Shown here one piece after another: positions 26,907 through 37,341 of a DNA stretch of 64,000 nt. Position numbers and translations under genes: made by a program. The first letter of the stretch is position 1. The number at the start of each line of letters is the position of its first letter. The notes below the pieces were generated by a model. It made no database searches and was not told the DNA's origin. It worked only from the letters and a program-made list of their open reading frames with translations. The DNA comes from Prado023 sp963777855 (GTDB lineage Bacteria > Actinomycetota > Actinomycetes > S36-B12 > CAIYMF01), in the NCBI GenBank assembly GCA_963777855.1, contig CAVZRW010000012.1:1-64000 (forward strand), given 5' to 3'.

Positions 26907-29114
26907 ACGACCGGATCCACGCGCGGCTGTTCGTCCTCGCCGTGCTCGTCATGTCGCTGGTGGCCACGTTGGCCGCCCGGGCGTTCAGCCTGCAGGTCGT
27001 CGACGGCGAGCAGGCCCGGGCCGCCGCGGAGGAGAACCGGGTGCGCGACCTGGTGGTGCCCGCCGCCCGGGGACTGATACTCGACCAGCAGGGCCGGCCG
27101 CTGGCCGCCAACCGGCTGGCCCTCGATGTCTCGGTGGCCCGCCGGGAGCTGCGTCGCCTGCCCGACGACGGGGTCGCCGTGCTGGCCCGCCTGGGCGCCC
27201 TGCTCGACGAGGACCCGATGCTGCTCGCCGCTCGAGCCGTCAACTGCGGCACCCCCGGCGCCCGACCGCAGCCGGACTGCTGGAACGGCGCCCCCGGGGC
27301 CGATCCGGTGATCGCCCGTGACGTCGGCATCAGCGCCGCCGGCGAGGTGATGGCCGCCCCGGAGGCTTTCCCAGCCCTGTCGATCGTGCGCACCCCCGTG
27401 CGCGACTACCCGGGTGGCGTCCTGGCCGCCCACGCGCTGGGCCACGTCGGGGCGCTGGGCGAGGAGGACCTGGCCGCCGACCCGGACCTGGCCGGCGTGG
27501 CTGGGCTCGGCCGTGCGGGCCTCGAGCTGCAGTACGACGACGTCCTGCGCGGGCGCCCCGGCCTGGAGCGGGTGACCGTGGACAGTGCTGGGCACCGCGT
27601 CTCCGGTGGGGTGGCGACCCCGGCGCAGGCCGGCGCCACCCTCGTCACGAACTTCGACGCGCGCCTGCAGGCCGTGGTGGAGCAGCAGCTGGCCGCCGCC
27701 CTGACCCGCGCGCGTGGGCGCATCGACCCGGTCACCGACCGGCCCTACGTCGCCGACGGGGGTGCCGCGGTCGTCCTCGACGTGCGCACCGGCGCCGTGC
27801 TCGCGCTTGCCTCCGCGCCCACGTTCGACGCCAATGTGTGGACCGGCGGGATCTCCGCGGGTGCCTATGCCACGCTCACCGACCCCGACGCGGGCCAGCC
27901 GCTGCTGAACCGGGCCGTGGGCTCCGCGCTGGCCCCGGCCTCGACGTTCAAGGTGGTCAGCACCGCCGCCGCGCTCGAGAACGGGTACTCGGGCACCGCG
28001 GCGATGCCGTGCCCGAGCACGCTACCGGGTCGGCGGGCGCGCGTTCCGCAACTACGAGTCCAAGTCGCACGGCTCGCTGGACCTCGCGCGCGCCCTCGAG
28101 GTCTCCTGCGACACCGTCTACTACCGCATCGCCCACGACCTGTGGCGCGCCGACGGCGGTGCCGAGCCCGTCGCGCAGCCCGGCGATGCGATCGCGGGCA
28201 TCGCGGCCGAGTTCGGCTTCGGCCGGGCCACCGGCATCGACCTGCCCGGCGAGGTGCCCGGCACGCTGGCCAGCCGGCAGCTCAAGCAGGCACAGTGGGA
28301 CGCCCAGCACGAGGCGTGGTGCGCGCGCGCCGAGGACGGCTACCCGGAGGTCGCCGACCGCGAGCGGGCCCGCTACCTGACTCGGGTCGCCCGGGAGAAC
28401 TGCGCCGACGGGATGCGCTGGCGCGTGGGCGACGCCCTCAACGCCGCGATCGGCCAGGGCGACACCGCCGCCACGGTCCTGCAGGTGGCCGCTGCCTACG
28501 CCGCGGTGGCCAACGGCGGCACCCTGTGGCGCCCGCAGGTCGGTCGTGCCCTGATCGACGCCCAGGGCGGCGTGGTCCGGGAGTTCGCGCCCGAGGTGGC
28601 CGGCACCCTGGCCGAATCGCCGCAGACCCTGGCCTACCTGCGCGAGGCGCTGGCGGGCGTGGTCGCCCGGGGCACCGCCCGCAAGGTGTTCGCCGGGTTC
28701 CCCCTCGACGAGGTGCCGGTCGCCGGCAAGACGGGCACCGGGGAGGTGTTCGGCCGGCAGGCCACCTCGTGGTTCGCGAGCTTCGCGCCGGCCGACGCCC
28801 CCCGCTACGCGGTCGTGATGGTGATCTCCCAGGGCGGCACCGGGGGGGGCACCTCCGCGCGCAGCGTCCGGGCCATCCACGAGGCCCTGTTCGGGGTCCA
28901 CGACGGCGGGGCCGACCCCGGGCGCAGCGTCCTGGCCGGTGGGGACGTGGCCGAGGGGCTGCCGACGTTCGGCGCCGACGGGGTTCCGGTGGCCCCGGGG
29001 ACCGGGGCCGGGAGTGGGGCCGCGTCGGGGGCCGGGCGCGGGGCCGGGCCGGCGGACGGGAGCGGGGCCACCACGGGGGCCGACCCGGGGTCCGGCGACG
29101 GGGCGGGGCCGTGA
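26903..29114 (+). CDS. mrdA: Penicillin-binding protein 2, transpeptidase (one frameshift)
   Basis: Class B transpeptidase that crosslinks peptidoglycan during elongation, working with RodA. It has an N-terminal membrane anchor (residues about 8–28), the pedestal domain with R-G-L-I-L-D, then the catalytic S-T-F-K near 347, S-C-D-T-V-Y-Y and A-G-K-T-G-T near 609. The frame breaks at 28019–28022 (ACG plus C), giving T-Y-R-V-G-G-R-A-F-R-N-Y when corrected, as in the family. The C-terminus is a Gly/Ala/Pro-rich tail of about 50 residues. It starts at GTG overlapping mreD and overlaps rodA at the end. Confidence 0.94.
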
Positions 29115-30307
29115 CCGTGCCGCTGCCCACCCGTGGCCCGTCGACCGGGATGCCCGTGGCAGCCGCCGGGAGCGCGACCCCACGGACCGCGCCGCAGCCT
29201 CTCCGCCGGTGGGACTGGCCCCTCGTCCTCGCCGCGATCTCCCTGTGCCTGCTGGGCACCGCGCTGGTCTGGTCGGCCACCTCCGCGCGGCTCACTGCGA
29301 ACGGCCAGTGGGGCGGCTCCTCGGCGGCGCGGCACCTGGCCAACCTGGTGATCGGCCTGGGCCTGTGCTGGGTCGTCTCCCGGATGGGCCACCGGGCGCT
29401 GCGCCGCTACACGCCGATCCTCTACGGGCTGAGCATCACGGGGCTGCTGCTGGTCCTCTCCCCGGTCGGCAGCACCATCAACGGGGCCCACGCGTGGATC
29501 CGGCTGCCGGCCGGGTTCACCATCCAGCCCTCGGAGTTCGCCAAGGTCGCGATCATCGTCGCCGTGGCCCTCGTCCTGGCCGACCGCAGCCCCACCGACG
29601 TCCCGGATGGGCGCACGGTGCTGCGCGCCCTGGTCATCGCCGCCGTGCCCGCGGGCCTCGTCCTGCTGCAGCCGGACCTGGGCACCGTGCTGGTCATCGG
29701 CGCCATCGTCGCGGGCATGCTGGTGGTCGCCGGGGTACCCGCCCGGTACCTGCTCGCCCTGGCGGGCGCCGGTGCCGCTGCCATCGCGGTGGCCTTCGCG
29801 GTCGGGGTGATCGACGACTACCAGATCGACCGGCTCACGGCCTTCGCCCGGCCCGAGGAGGGCGCGCGCACGTTCGGGTACAACACCCAGCAGGCCCGCA
29901 TCGCCATCGGCGCCGGGGGACTGCTGGGCCGGGGCCTGGGCTCGGGCACCCAGACCCAGGGCGGGTTCGTGCCGTTCAACCACACCGACTTCGTGTTCTC
30001 CGTGGCCGGTGAGGAGCTCGGCTTCGTCGGCGTGTGCGTGCTGCTCGGGCTGCTGGCGGTGGTGCTCTGGCGTGGGTTGACCATCGCGCTGCGGGCCCGG
30101 GACCTCTTCGGCCGGCTGGTGGCCAGCGGCGTCGTGCTGTGGATCGGCCTGCAGTCGTTCGAGAACATCGGGATGAACCTCGGGATCATGCCCGTCACGG
30201 GGGTGCCGCTGCCGTTCGTGTCGTACGGGGGTTCGTCGATGTTCGCCGTGTGGATAGGGATCGGCCTGCTGCTCAACGTGCACGCCGCGACCGGCGCGGG
30301 GGAGTGA
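29111..30307 (+). CDS. rodA: Peptidoglycan polymerase RodA (SEDS)
   Basis: SEDS glycosyltransferase that polymerises lipid II for the cell cylinder, partner of the PBP2 encoded just upstream. The 398-residue protein has about ten helices. Typical segments are W-I-R-L-P-A-G-F-T-I-Q-P-S-E-F-A-K, L-L-Q-P-D-L-G-T, the conserved F-N-H-T-D-F-V-F-S-V-A-G-E-E-L-G-F and the ending P-L-P-F-V-S-Y-G-G-S-S. The GTG start at 29111 overlaps the mrdA stop by four bases. Confidence 0.96.
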   Translation: MTVPLPTRGPSTGMPVAAAGSATPRTAPQPLRRWDWPLVLAAISLCLLGTALVWSATSARLTANGQWGGSSAARHLANLVIGLGLCWVVSRMGHRALRRYTPILYGLSITGLLLVLSPVGSTINGAHAWIRLPAGFTIQPSEFAKVAIIVAVALVLADRSPTDVPDGRTVLRALVIAAVPAGLVLLQPDLGTVLVIGAIVAGMLVVAGVPARYLLALAGAGAAAIAVAFAVGVIDDYQIDRLTAFARPEEGARTFGYNTQQARIAIGAGGLLGRGLGSGTQTQGGFVPFNHTDFVFSVAGEELGFVGVCVLLGLLAVVLWRGLTIALRARDLFGRLVASGVVLWIGLQSFENIGMNLGIMPVTGVPLPFVSYGGSSMFAVWIGIGLLLNVHAATGAGE

Positions 30308-30326
30308 GGCGGCGTCCCGCGGGGGC

Positions 30327-30360
30327 AACTGGTCGGCCCAAGGCTGTGACCGACCCGGTT
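30327..30360. terminator. Possible bidirectional terminator between convergent genes
   Basis: AACTGGTCGG at 30327 and CCGACCCGGTT at 30350 can pair with one bulge around a 13-base loop. It sits between the convergent ends of rodA and the lipoprotein gene. No U-run is present. Confidence 0.4.
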
Positions 30361-30374
30361 GGCGTTGGCCGCGC

Positions 30375-31250
30375 TCAGCGCACGACGACCGTGAACGTCA
30401 CGGTCGGGCCCATCCCGGCAGGGGTGAACCGCAGGGGCGTCGTGCCGGTCTTGGCCGCCGTGAACGAGAACACGTCGGTGTAGGTCATCCCCGGCACCTC
30501 CACGGTGCTGCCCGGACCCTCGACCTGAGGCGTGCAGTAGGAGACCAGCTGCGGCGCGGCCGGGGCTGCGATCCACTCCAGCTGGTCGGCGCTGCGCGCG
30601 GGCAGCTCGACCCTCAGGCGCTGGTTGGCGGCCAGCCGGACCGTCGACCCGGCGTCGTCGGCGCTCACCCGCACCAGGTCCTGGTCGGTCCCCGGCGTGA
30701 GGGCTCCCGGCCCGTCGACCACGCTGACGGTGACGGCGAACGTGTCGGTCGGCACGGCGGTGCTCTCCACGCGGTTGTACTTCAGCCGCAGCGGGACCGT
30801 GCCCACGGCGACGGCCTCGAAGGTCATCACCTGCAGGTGCTGCATCGCGGTGTCCCACTGCGCGCAGTACGGGGCCAGGGTCGACTCGAGGTCGACGGTG
30901 CCCTCCTGGATGAACCATGCCGACTGCGCGCCGCCGGGATCGGGCAGCTCGACGACCACCTTGCCGCCGCGAAGGACCCGTGCGGTCCCGCCGTCGTCAC
31001 CGGCGCCGAGCTGGACCTGGAACGCGGCGGGCGTTGCGGAGTGGCTGCTGGAGGGCGTCCCCGTGGGGCTGCCCGAGGTGGACGGGCTGGCCGACGTCGG
31101 GGTCGGACTGGCGGAGGCCGTCGGGGCCGGGCTCGTCGACGCCGACCCCGACGGCCCCGTGGTCGTGGGGCTCGGCTCGGTCCCGTTCGTCCCCCCACAC
31201 CCTGACAGGGCCACCGCCAGGGCCAACGTCACCAACGCCGTGCGCCCCAC
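30375..31250 (-). CDS. Secreted lipoprotein with two chagasin-like repeats (tentative)
   Basis: The signal peptide V-T-L-A-L-A-V-A-L-S-G-C ends in a lipobox, so the mature protein should be anchored on the outer face of the membrane. A Ser/Thr/Pro-rich linker of about 55 residues follows. Two similar beta-rich domains then appear, each with a V-x-L-P-x-x-x-x-x-x-x-W motif, a Y-C pair and an ending like P-L-R-x. This W-plus-P-L-R pattern resembles chagasin/immunoglobulin-like protease-inhibitor folds, but I am not sure. The GTG at 31250 with GGAG close upstream gives a compact signal peptide; a GTG at 31286 is an alternative. Confidence 0.7.
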   Translation of the reverse strand: MGRTALVTLALAVALSGCGGTNGTEPSPTTTGPSGSASTSPAPTASASPTPTSASPSTSGSPTGTPSSSHSATPAAFQVQLGAGDDGGTARVLRGGKVVVELPDPGGAQSAWFIQEGTVDLESTLAPYCAQWDTAMQHLQVMTFEAVAVGTVPLRLKYNRVESTAVPTDTFAVTVSVVDGPGALTPGTDQDLVRVSADDAGSTVRLAANQRLRVELPARSADQLEWIAAPAAPQLVSYCTPQVEGPGSTVEVPGMTYTDVFSFTAAKTGTTPLRFTPAGMGPTVTFTVVVR

Positions 31251-31336
31251 GTCTCCAGAGTGCTCGCCGCGGAAGCGCCGAGCCACAAGGCCCCGAGGTC
31301 CCGTCCCGCGGCCCGGATCGGCGATGGGACGGCCGA

Positions 31337-32329
31337 TCACAGGATCGGGTACATCCGACCCGTGTGCTCGCCGGTCTCGTAGATCTCCGCCGGAGGGCCC
31401 ACGATCGCCGGATCGGGGATGCCCACGATGTCGGTGTTCTTGTCGGGGTAGTCGACGTTGGCCAGCACCCAGCGCATGGCCTCGATCCGGCCGCGCTTCT
31501 TGTCGTTGGAGCGCACGATCGTCCACGGCGCCCACTCGCGGTCGGTGTAGAAGAGCATGGCCTCCTTGGCGTCGGTGTAGTCCTCCCACCGGTCCAGGAT
31601 CGCGAGGTCCATCGGGGAGAGCTTCCACTGGCGCACGGGGTCGATCTTGCGGATCGTGAACCGGGCCACCTGCTCCTTGCGGCTCACGGAGAACCAGAAC
31701 TTGAACAGGATGATCCCGCTGCGCACGAGCATGCGCTCGAACTCCGGCGCCTGCCGCATGAACTCCTCGTACTCCTCCTGGGAGCAGAACCCCATCACCC
31801 GCTCCACGCCGGCCCGGTTGTACCAGGAGCGGTCGAACATCACGATCTCACCGGCGCTGGGCAGGTGCTTGATGTAGCGCTGGAAGTACCACTGGGTGCT
31901 CTCCTCGCGGGAGGGCTTCTCCAGGGCCACGACCTGCGCGCCGCGCGGGTTCATGTGCTCCATGAACCGCTTGATCGTGCCCCCCTTGCCCGCAGCGTCG
32001 CGTCCCTCGAACACCATGGCGATCCGCGTGCCGGACTCCTTGACCCAGGCCTGCATCTTCAGCAGCTCGATCTGCAGCAGCCGCTTGGTCACCTCGTACT
32101 CGCGGCGGCTCATCCGCTCGTCGTAGGGGTAGCCCTCGCGCCACGTGCCGACCGGGGTGCCGTCCGGGCCGAGCAGCACCGGGTCGTCGACCTCGTCCCA
32201 GGTGTCGGTGGCCGTGAGGCCCAGGCGCTGGAGGCTGTCGTCGTCGCCGTCCTGCAGGGCGTCGATGATGTCGGCGAGGTCCATCACGGACTCGAGGTCG
32301 AACTCGCGGGCATCGCGATGGGAGTTCAT
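31337..32329 (-). CDS. ppk2: Polyphosphate kinase 2
   Basis: P-loop kinase that moves phosphate between polyphosphate and nucleotides. The 330-residue protein has Walker A G-R-D-A-A-G-K-G-G, the lid-region R-S-W-Y-N-R, M-F-D-R-S (Walker B region) and a K-F-W-F-S-V-S motif, all standard for one-domain PPK2. Whether it favours ADP or GDP cannot be read from sequence. The ATG at 32329 (MNSHRD) is chosen over an upstream ATG because family-like sequence begins soon after. It lies upstream of the lipoprotein on the same strand. Confidence 0.94.
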   Translation of the reverse strand: MNSHRDAREFDLESVMDLADIIDALQDGDDDSLQRLGLTATDTWDEVDDPVLLGPDGTPVGTWREGYPYDERMSRREYEVTKRLLQIELLKMQAWVKESGTRIAMVFEGRDAAGKGGTIKRFMEHMNPRGAQVVALEKPSREESTQWYFQRYIKHLPSAGEIVMFDRSWYNRAGVERVMGFCSQEEYEEFMRQAPEFERMLVRSGIILFKFWFSVSRKEQVARFTIRKIDPVRQWKLSPMDLAILDRWEDYTDAKEAMLFYTDREWAPWTIVRSNDKKRGRIEAMRWVLANVDYPDKNTDIVGIPDPAIVGPPAEIYETGEHTGRMYPIL

Positions 32330-32484
32330 GGCCCGATCATGGCGTGCACCGGGTGGACCTCGCACCAGCAGGAGCACGCCCGTGCGCGCGTCGTCCCGGG
32401 AGGGGTCGGCCCGTTCGCCCGGCCGTCACGCGTGCGTCACCGGTTCGCCACGCGGGTGCCCGGCCGGGGCGGCCGGTGCAGCAC

Positions 32485-32600
32485 GGGTGCCGTGCGGGAG
32501 CGGACGGGCGACGGCGCGCGAGTGCGGACGGTCGCGCGGGTGCCGTGGGGGAGCGGACGGGCGCCGGGCCGGGCTGCGCGAGTCCGGACGTTCGCGCGGG
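32485..32600. repeat. Imperfect tandem repeat of 53–60 bp in a gene-free stretch
   Basis: The block starting GGGTGCCGTG at 32485 recurs at 32538, and a shorter third copy begins at 32598. Common cores are GGGAGCGGACGGGCG and TCGCGCGGGTGC. The whole gene-free stretch runs from 32330 to 32719, between the divergent ppk2 and methyltransferase-like genes, so it must also hold their promoters. No RNA gene is recognised there. Confidence 0.65.
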
Positions 32601-32719
32601 TGCTGCGCGGTTCCACTGGGGCGCGGCCGGTCCGGACGGTCTGGCGGCCTCACGTCAACGGTGGGGGCGCGCCCGTACGGGGCGGCGCCACTGGCGTCGG
32701 CGGGGCTATCCTCGCGCTC

Positions 32720-33460
32720 GTGAGTCCTGCCCTTCAGAGATGGCTGGCCCTGCGCACCTACCTCTCCGAGGACGCGTTCGGGGGCCCGAAGGTGCTGAAG
32801 CTGTCATGGGTGATCAACGCCCAGAAGGGTGGCACGCTGCCGTTCGTGCTCGCCCTCATGGCGCTCACCGACACCTGGACGGCCACCGCCTGGACCTACC
32901 TGGCCCTCCACGGCAGCTATGGGCTCATCTGGCTGCTCAAGGACCGCGTGATGCCCGACCCGCGGTGGGAGGTCCGGGTCACCTTCGGCGGGGCGCTTCT
33001 GTCGTTCCTGTTCGTCCTCGGCCCCTACTGGATCGCCCCGATCCTGCTGGTGCGCGACGACACGCAACAGCCTGCGTGGCTGCTGGCCGCCGCCGCGATC
33101 GCCTACGCCCTGGGCGTGGTCGTGATGATGGGCTCCGATGCGCAGAAGTACTTCACCCTGCGCCTGCGGCGCGGGCTGATCACCGACGGCTTCTTCGCCC
33201 GCGTCCGCCACCCCAACTACCTCGGGGAGATGGTGCTCTACGCGAGCTTCGCGTGGGTGGCCGGCCACGTGCTGCCGTGGCTGGTGCTCGCGTGGGTGTG
33301 GCTGGCGCTCTTCGTGCCCAACATGCTCGGCAAGGAGGCCAGCATGAGCCGCTATCCGGAATGGGCGGCCTACAAGGCCCGCACGGGCATGCTCCTGCCC
33401 CGCCTGCGCCGTGCCCCAGCGCCCGCGCCGATCCCCGCCGAGCGCCCCCGAGTCGGCTGA
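32720..33460 (+). CDS. Isoprenylcysteine carboxyl methyltransferase-like membrane protein
   Basis: Membrane protein of 246 residues with about six helices. Near the C-terminus it contains R-V-R-H-P-N-Y-L-G-E-M, then N-M-L-G-K-E-A-S-M-S-R-Y-P-E-W-A-A-Y-K. R-H-P-x-Y-x-G followed by an E and a Y-x-x-Y type segment is the signature of the ICMT/DUF1295 (steroid-reductase-like) superfamily. Members methylate or reduce lipophilic substrates; the substrate here is unknown. The GTG at 32720 is inferred from the hydrophobic profile. Confidence 0.75.
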   Translation: MSPALQRWLALRTYLSEDAFGGPKVLKLSWVINAQKGGTLPFVLALMALTDTWTATAWTYLALHGSYGLIWLLKDRVMPDPRWEVRVTFGGALLSFLFVLGPYWIAPILLVRDDTQQPAWLLAAAAIAYALGVVVMMGSDAQKYFTLRLRRGLITDGFFARVRHPNYLGEMVLYASFAWVAGHVLPWLVLAWVWLALFVPNMLGKEASMSRYPEWAAYKARTGMLLPRLRRAPAPAPIPAERPRVG

Positions 33461-34165
33461 TCGCCCGCCACCGCTGGCCCCGCCCGCCCCGCCCGCCACC
33501 CAGTCGGCTGACCGCCCCAGACCGCATGCCTCCAGCACCGCCCGCCCCCAGCAAACGCCCGCCCCCAGCACCACACGTCCCAAGCGAAGCCCGTCCCCAG
33601 CAAAGCCCGCCCCCAGCACCGCACGTCCCGCCCCAGATCGGTCCAGGTCTCGTCGAGGGGACCTGGATTGATCCAACTCTGCTTGCCAAGGACGGCCTCG
33701 AAGTTGGAGCAATTCGCCGCGGGTGGGGCGCCATACCGGGGGGCACTCCCTCGCCGCGGTGTGAGCGCCGTGCGTGGGCGCCACGCCGAACCGCCTTCGG
33801 CTCCACCTCGGTGCCCTCGCCGTGGATAGCAGCCTCGCTCATGGATTCGTCGTTTCCCGTGCCACCACCGGCGCACGGGGAAGACCTCGCACACGAGATC
33901 GTGGTCCAGCAGCCGGGTGGGGCGCCCGGTCACATCAATCGTGTGTGCGAGGTCGGGGAGTGCTGGGGGATCCTGCGCGTCAAACGACCGAAGCGTTCGC
34001 GAGGTTGCCGGTGGCCCCGGCCCTCGGCCCCCGCCTCGGTCGCCGGGCCCCCACCCCCGGCCCCCACCCCCGGCCCGTCGCCCGCCCTCCGGAACCCCGG
34101 GCTGGGCGGGGAGGTGCGGAACTCGCGACAGGGTCGCCCACGCGGATCCGGTCTACCCTTGGCGG
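33461..34165. other. Long intergenic stretch with C-rich repeats and an inverted repeat
   Basis: These 705 bases hold no gene that I can support. The first third is C-rich with direct repeats of GCCCGCCCCCAGCACC (about 33557 and 33605). The middle (33650–33960) is less GC-rich and could be a decayed insertion. GACCTCGCACAC at 33883–33894 is the exact reverse complement of 33943–33954. The last 150 bases are again C-rich and precede the radical-SAM gene. Confidence 0.55.
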
Positions 34166-36169
34166 ATGCGTGAACCGTCGATGCGCCCGAGCGCGCCCGT
34201 GTTCGACCGGCTCGAGACGGTCCTACCCCTGATCAGCAAGCCCGTGCAGTACATCGGCGGTGAGCTCAACGCCGCGTCCAAGGACTGGGACGCCAACCGC
34301 GTGCGGTGGGCGCTGATGTACCCCGACGCCTACGAGGTGGGCCTGCCCAACCAGGGCGTGCAGATCCTCTACGAGGTGCTCAACGAGACCACCGGCGTGC
34401 TCGCCCAGCGCAGCTACGCGGTGTGGCCCGACCTCGAGAGGCTGATGCGTGAGCGCGACATCCCGGCGTTCACGGTCGACGGCCACCGCCCACTCGGCGC
34501 GTTCGACCTCGTCGGGGTCTCGTTCTCCACCGAGCTGGGCTACACCAACATGCTCACCAGCCTCGACCTGGCCGGGATCCCGCTGATGGCCGCCGAGCGC
34601 AGCGACCTGCACCCGCTCGTGGTCATGGGCGGGCACGCGGCCTTCAACCCCGAGCCGGTGGCCGATTTCGTCGACGTCGTGGTGCTCGGCGACGGCGAGG
34701 AGGCCGTGCTCGCGATCAGCGAGGTCGTCGTCCGCGTTCAAGGCCGAGAACCCCGGCTTCGGCGAGCCCGGCGGGGTGGGCGGCGCGGACTGCGGCGAAC
34801 TGCGCCGCGCCCTGCTCGAGCGCCTCGCGCCACGGGGGGCGTGTACGTGCCGGCGTTCTACGAGGTGGAGTACCTTCCCGACGGCCGGATCGGCGCGCGT
34901 CGTCCCGACGAACGCCGACGCCCCCTGGCGCGTGGCCAAGCACACGCTGATGGACCTCGACGAGTGGCCCTACCCGAAGAATCCACTGGTGCCGCTGGCC
35001 GAGACCGTCCACGAGCGGATGAGCGTGGAGATCTTCCGCGGCTGCACGCGCGGCTGCCGGTTCTGCCAGGCCGGGATGATCACCCGTCCGGTGCGCGAGC
35101 GGTCCACGGCGGTCCTGGGCCAGATGATCGACAACGGCCTGTGCAAGACCGGCTTCGAGGAGGTCGGGATGCTCTCGCTGAGCAGCGCCGACCACTCCGA
35201 GATCGCCGAGCTGGCCAAGGGCCTGGCCGACCGGTACGAGGCCGACCAGGTCGTCGCTGTCCCTGCCGAGCACCCGCGTCGACGCGTTCAACATCGACCT
35301 GGCCAACGAGCTCTCCCGCAACGGTCGGCGCTCCGGGCTCACGTTCGCCCCCGAGGGCGGTAGCGAGCGGATGCGCCAGGTGATCAACAAGATGGTCACC
35401 GAGGAGGACCTGATCGGCACCGTCACCGCCGCGTACGGGGCGGGGTGGCGCCAGGTCAAGCTCTACTTCATGTGCGGGCTGCCCACCGAGGAGCTCGATG
35501 ACGTGCTGCAGATCGCCGAGCTCGCGCGCAACGTGATCCGCGCCGGGCGTGCCGCCTCCGGCACGCGCGACATCCGGTGCACCGTCTCCATCGGGGGGTT
35601 CGTGCCCAAGCCGCACACCCCGTTCCAGTGGGCCGCCCAGCTCGACCACGAGACCACCGACGCGCGCCTGCACGCCCTGCGCGACGCGATCCGCGCCGAC
35701 CGTGAGTACGGCCGCGCCATCGGGTTCCGCTACCACGACGGCCGGCCCGGCATCGTCGAGGGCCTGCTCTCCCGCGGCGACCGCCGGGTCGGCCGGGTCA
35801 TCCTCGAGGTCTGGCGGGACGGCGGCCCGGTTCGACGGGTGGAGCGAGCACTTCTCCTTCGAGCGCTGGATGGCGGCCGCCGATCGGGCGCTTGCCGACG
35901 AGCCGGTGGACGTGGACTGGTACACCATCCGTGAGCGCGCCCAGAACGAGGTGCTGCCCTGGGACCACCTCGACTCCGGGCTGGACCGCGACTGGCTGTG
36001 GCAGGACTGGCAGGACGCACTGGCCGGCGGGGAGGTCGAGGACTGCCGGTGGACGCCGTGCTTCGACTGCGGGGTCTGCGACCACCTCGGCACCGAGATC
36101 CAGGTCGGCCCGACCGAGGCCGTTCTGCTGCCGCTGCCGACCGTGCGCCCGCGCGTCGAGGCGCTCTGA
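34166..36169 (+). CDS. Radical-SAM protein of the TIGR03960 type (five frameshift sites)
   Basis: The corrected product has about 666 residues. It has an N-terminal cobalamin-binding-like domain (D-A-Y-E-V-G-L-P-N-Q-G, S-F-S-T-E-L-G-Y-T-N-M) and a radical-SAM domain with the cluster motif C-T-R-G-C-R-F-C-Q-A-G. It ends C-F-D-C-G-V-C, typical of the family. Its function is not established. The frame shifts at 34733–34736, 34827–34831, 34892–34895, 35250–35253 and 35821–35824. Four of these are a four-fold codon with an extra third base. The stop overlaps the start of the DUF2344 partner gene. Position upstream of RNase E/G and L21/L27 genes is conserved in actinobacteria. Confidence 0.88.
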
Positions 36170-36915
36170 TGGCCGCCCGCACCCCCGACCGCGAGGTCGT
36201 TCCCGCCGTGCAGAAGCTGCGCATCCGCTACGCCAAGCGCGGGCCCCTGCGGTTCTCCTCGCACCGCGACTTCCAGCGAGCCCTGGAGCGGGCGCTGCGA
36301 CGGGCGAAGGTGCCCATGGCCTACTCGGCCGGGTTCTCGCCGCACCCGAAGGTCTCCTACGCCAACTCCGCGCCGACCGGTGCCGCGAGCGAGGCGGAGT
36401 ACGTCGAGATCGGCGTCGTTCGCCGCTGTGACCCCGACGCGCTTCGGGTGGCCCTCGACGAGGCGCTGCCGCCCGGCCTGGACGTGATCGACGTGGTCGA
36501 GGCGCGGACCTCCGACCTGGTCGCCCGGCTGCAGGCCAGCCGCTGGCGCATCGAGGTCCCGGGAGTCACTGTCAAGGCCGTGGCGGCGGCGTGGCAGGCG
36601 GTGCGCGAGGCCGAGGCCGTGCCCGTGCAGCGGCTGATGAAGCAGGGCCTGCGCACGATCGACATCCGCCCGGCGCTCGTCGCCGGCGAGGTCGTCGACG
36701 CGGGGCCCCTGGGCGCCGCGCTCGAGCTGGCGGTGGCCAACGTGACGCCGACCGTGCGCCCCGCTGAGATCCTCGTCGCGCTGCGCGAGCTCGGCGGGCT
36801 CGCCGACGGGGATCCGGCCCGCGCCACCCGCCTGGCCCAGGGCCCGCTCGGGGAGGAAGGCGCGGTGGGCGATCCGCTGGACGCCGACCGTCAGGCCGTC
36901 ACCACAGTCGGGTAG
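36169..36915 (+). CDS. DUF2344/TIGR03936 protein, partner of radical-SAM gene
   Basis: The protein has 248 residues and starts with L-R-I-R-Y-A-K-R-G-P-L-R-F-S-S-H-R-D-F, then A-Y-S-A-G-F-S-P-H-P-K-V-S-Y, the signature of the radical-SAM-linked protein family TIGR03936. In other bacteria this domain is fused to or next to TIGR03960 proteins, and here the two genes overlap (TGATG). The reaction is unknown; a role in RNA or ribosome modification has been suspected because of the rne–rplU–rpmA neighbourhood. Confidence 0.9.
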   Translation: MAARTPDREVVPAVQKLRIRYAKRGPLRFSSHRDFQRALERALRRAKVPMAYSAGFSPHPKVSYANSAPTGAASEAEYVEIGVVRRCDPDALRVALDEALPPGLDVIDVVEARTSDLVARLQASRWRIEVPGVTVKAVAAAWQAVREAEAVPVQRLMKQGLRTIDIRPALVAGEVVDAGPLGAALELAVANVTPTVRPAEILVALRELGGLADGDPARATRLAQGPLGEEGAVGDPLDADRQAVTTVG

Positions 36916-37034
36916 TCCTCGGCAGGCTCGGGTGACGGCCCGGGAGTGCACCGTTCGCAGGCGCTGGGTGTGACGGATTGGTGACTCGGCGCGACCAATC
37001 GGCGCGTTCGGGGAGCCGTGGGGGCCCGGTGTGG

Positions 37035-37040
37035 CATAAT
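37035..37040 (+). promoter_or_regulatory. Candidate -10 element of the rne leader
   Basis: CATAAT at 37035–37040, preceded by G, is one base from the consensus TATAAT and stands out in very GC-rich DNA. A start near 37047 would give a leader of about 295 bases before rne. No clear -35 box is seen. The leader region (36916–37341) has no other gene. Confidence 0.5.
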
Positions 37041-37341
37041 TCGCCTGTCGCCACGGCCGGACATCGGCTACGGCGAACCTGCGTTCGAAGCGTCGCGCCG
37101 AACCGTCCTTAGTGCCGCCCCGTTGGAGCTGGCACAGGGAAGGCCCCGGTAGTGACCGTCTGAAGGCGAGTTCCGCCCCAGACGGGCCGCAACGATCGTG
37201 GCGCCCGGGTCAGACGCACACCCCACGTGCGCATCCCGGGCAGTACCAGAGGCTTTGTCGGGCCGCGTGCGCGCGATCTGACCATACGCAGGGTCCTGCG
37301 TGCGCGGTCCTCCGCCGCGCGGAACCCGTGAGGAGACCACC

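Noticed and set aside
24832..27393. An 853-codon minus-strand frame opposite mreB–mrdA
   Set aside because: It is an antisense shadow with no ribosome binding site and no family motif, and it covers the intact mre operon.
33700..33960. A possible decayed HNH-type nuclease end on the minus strand
   Set aside because: A D-H-D-L-V segment looked suggestive, but the required His and Asn spacing and flanking Cys pairs are missing in all frames.
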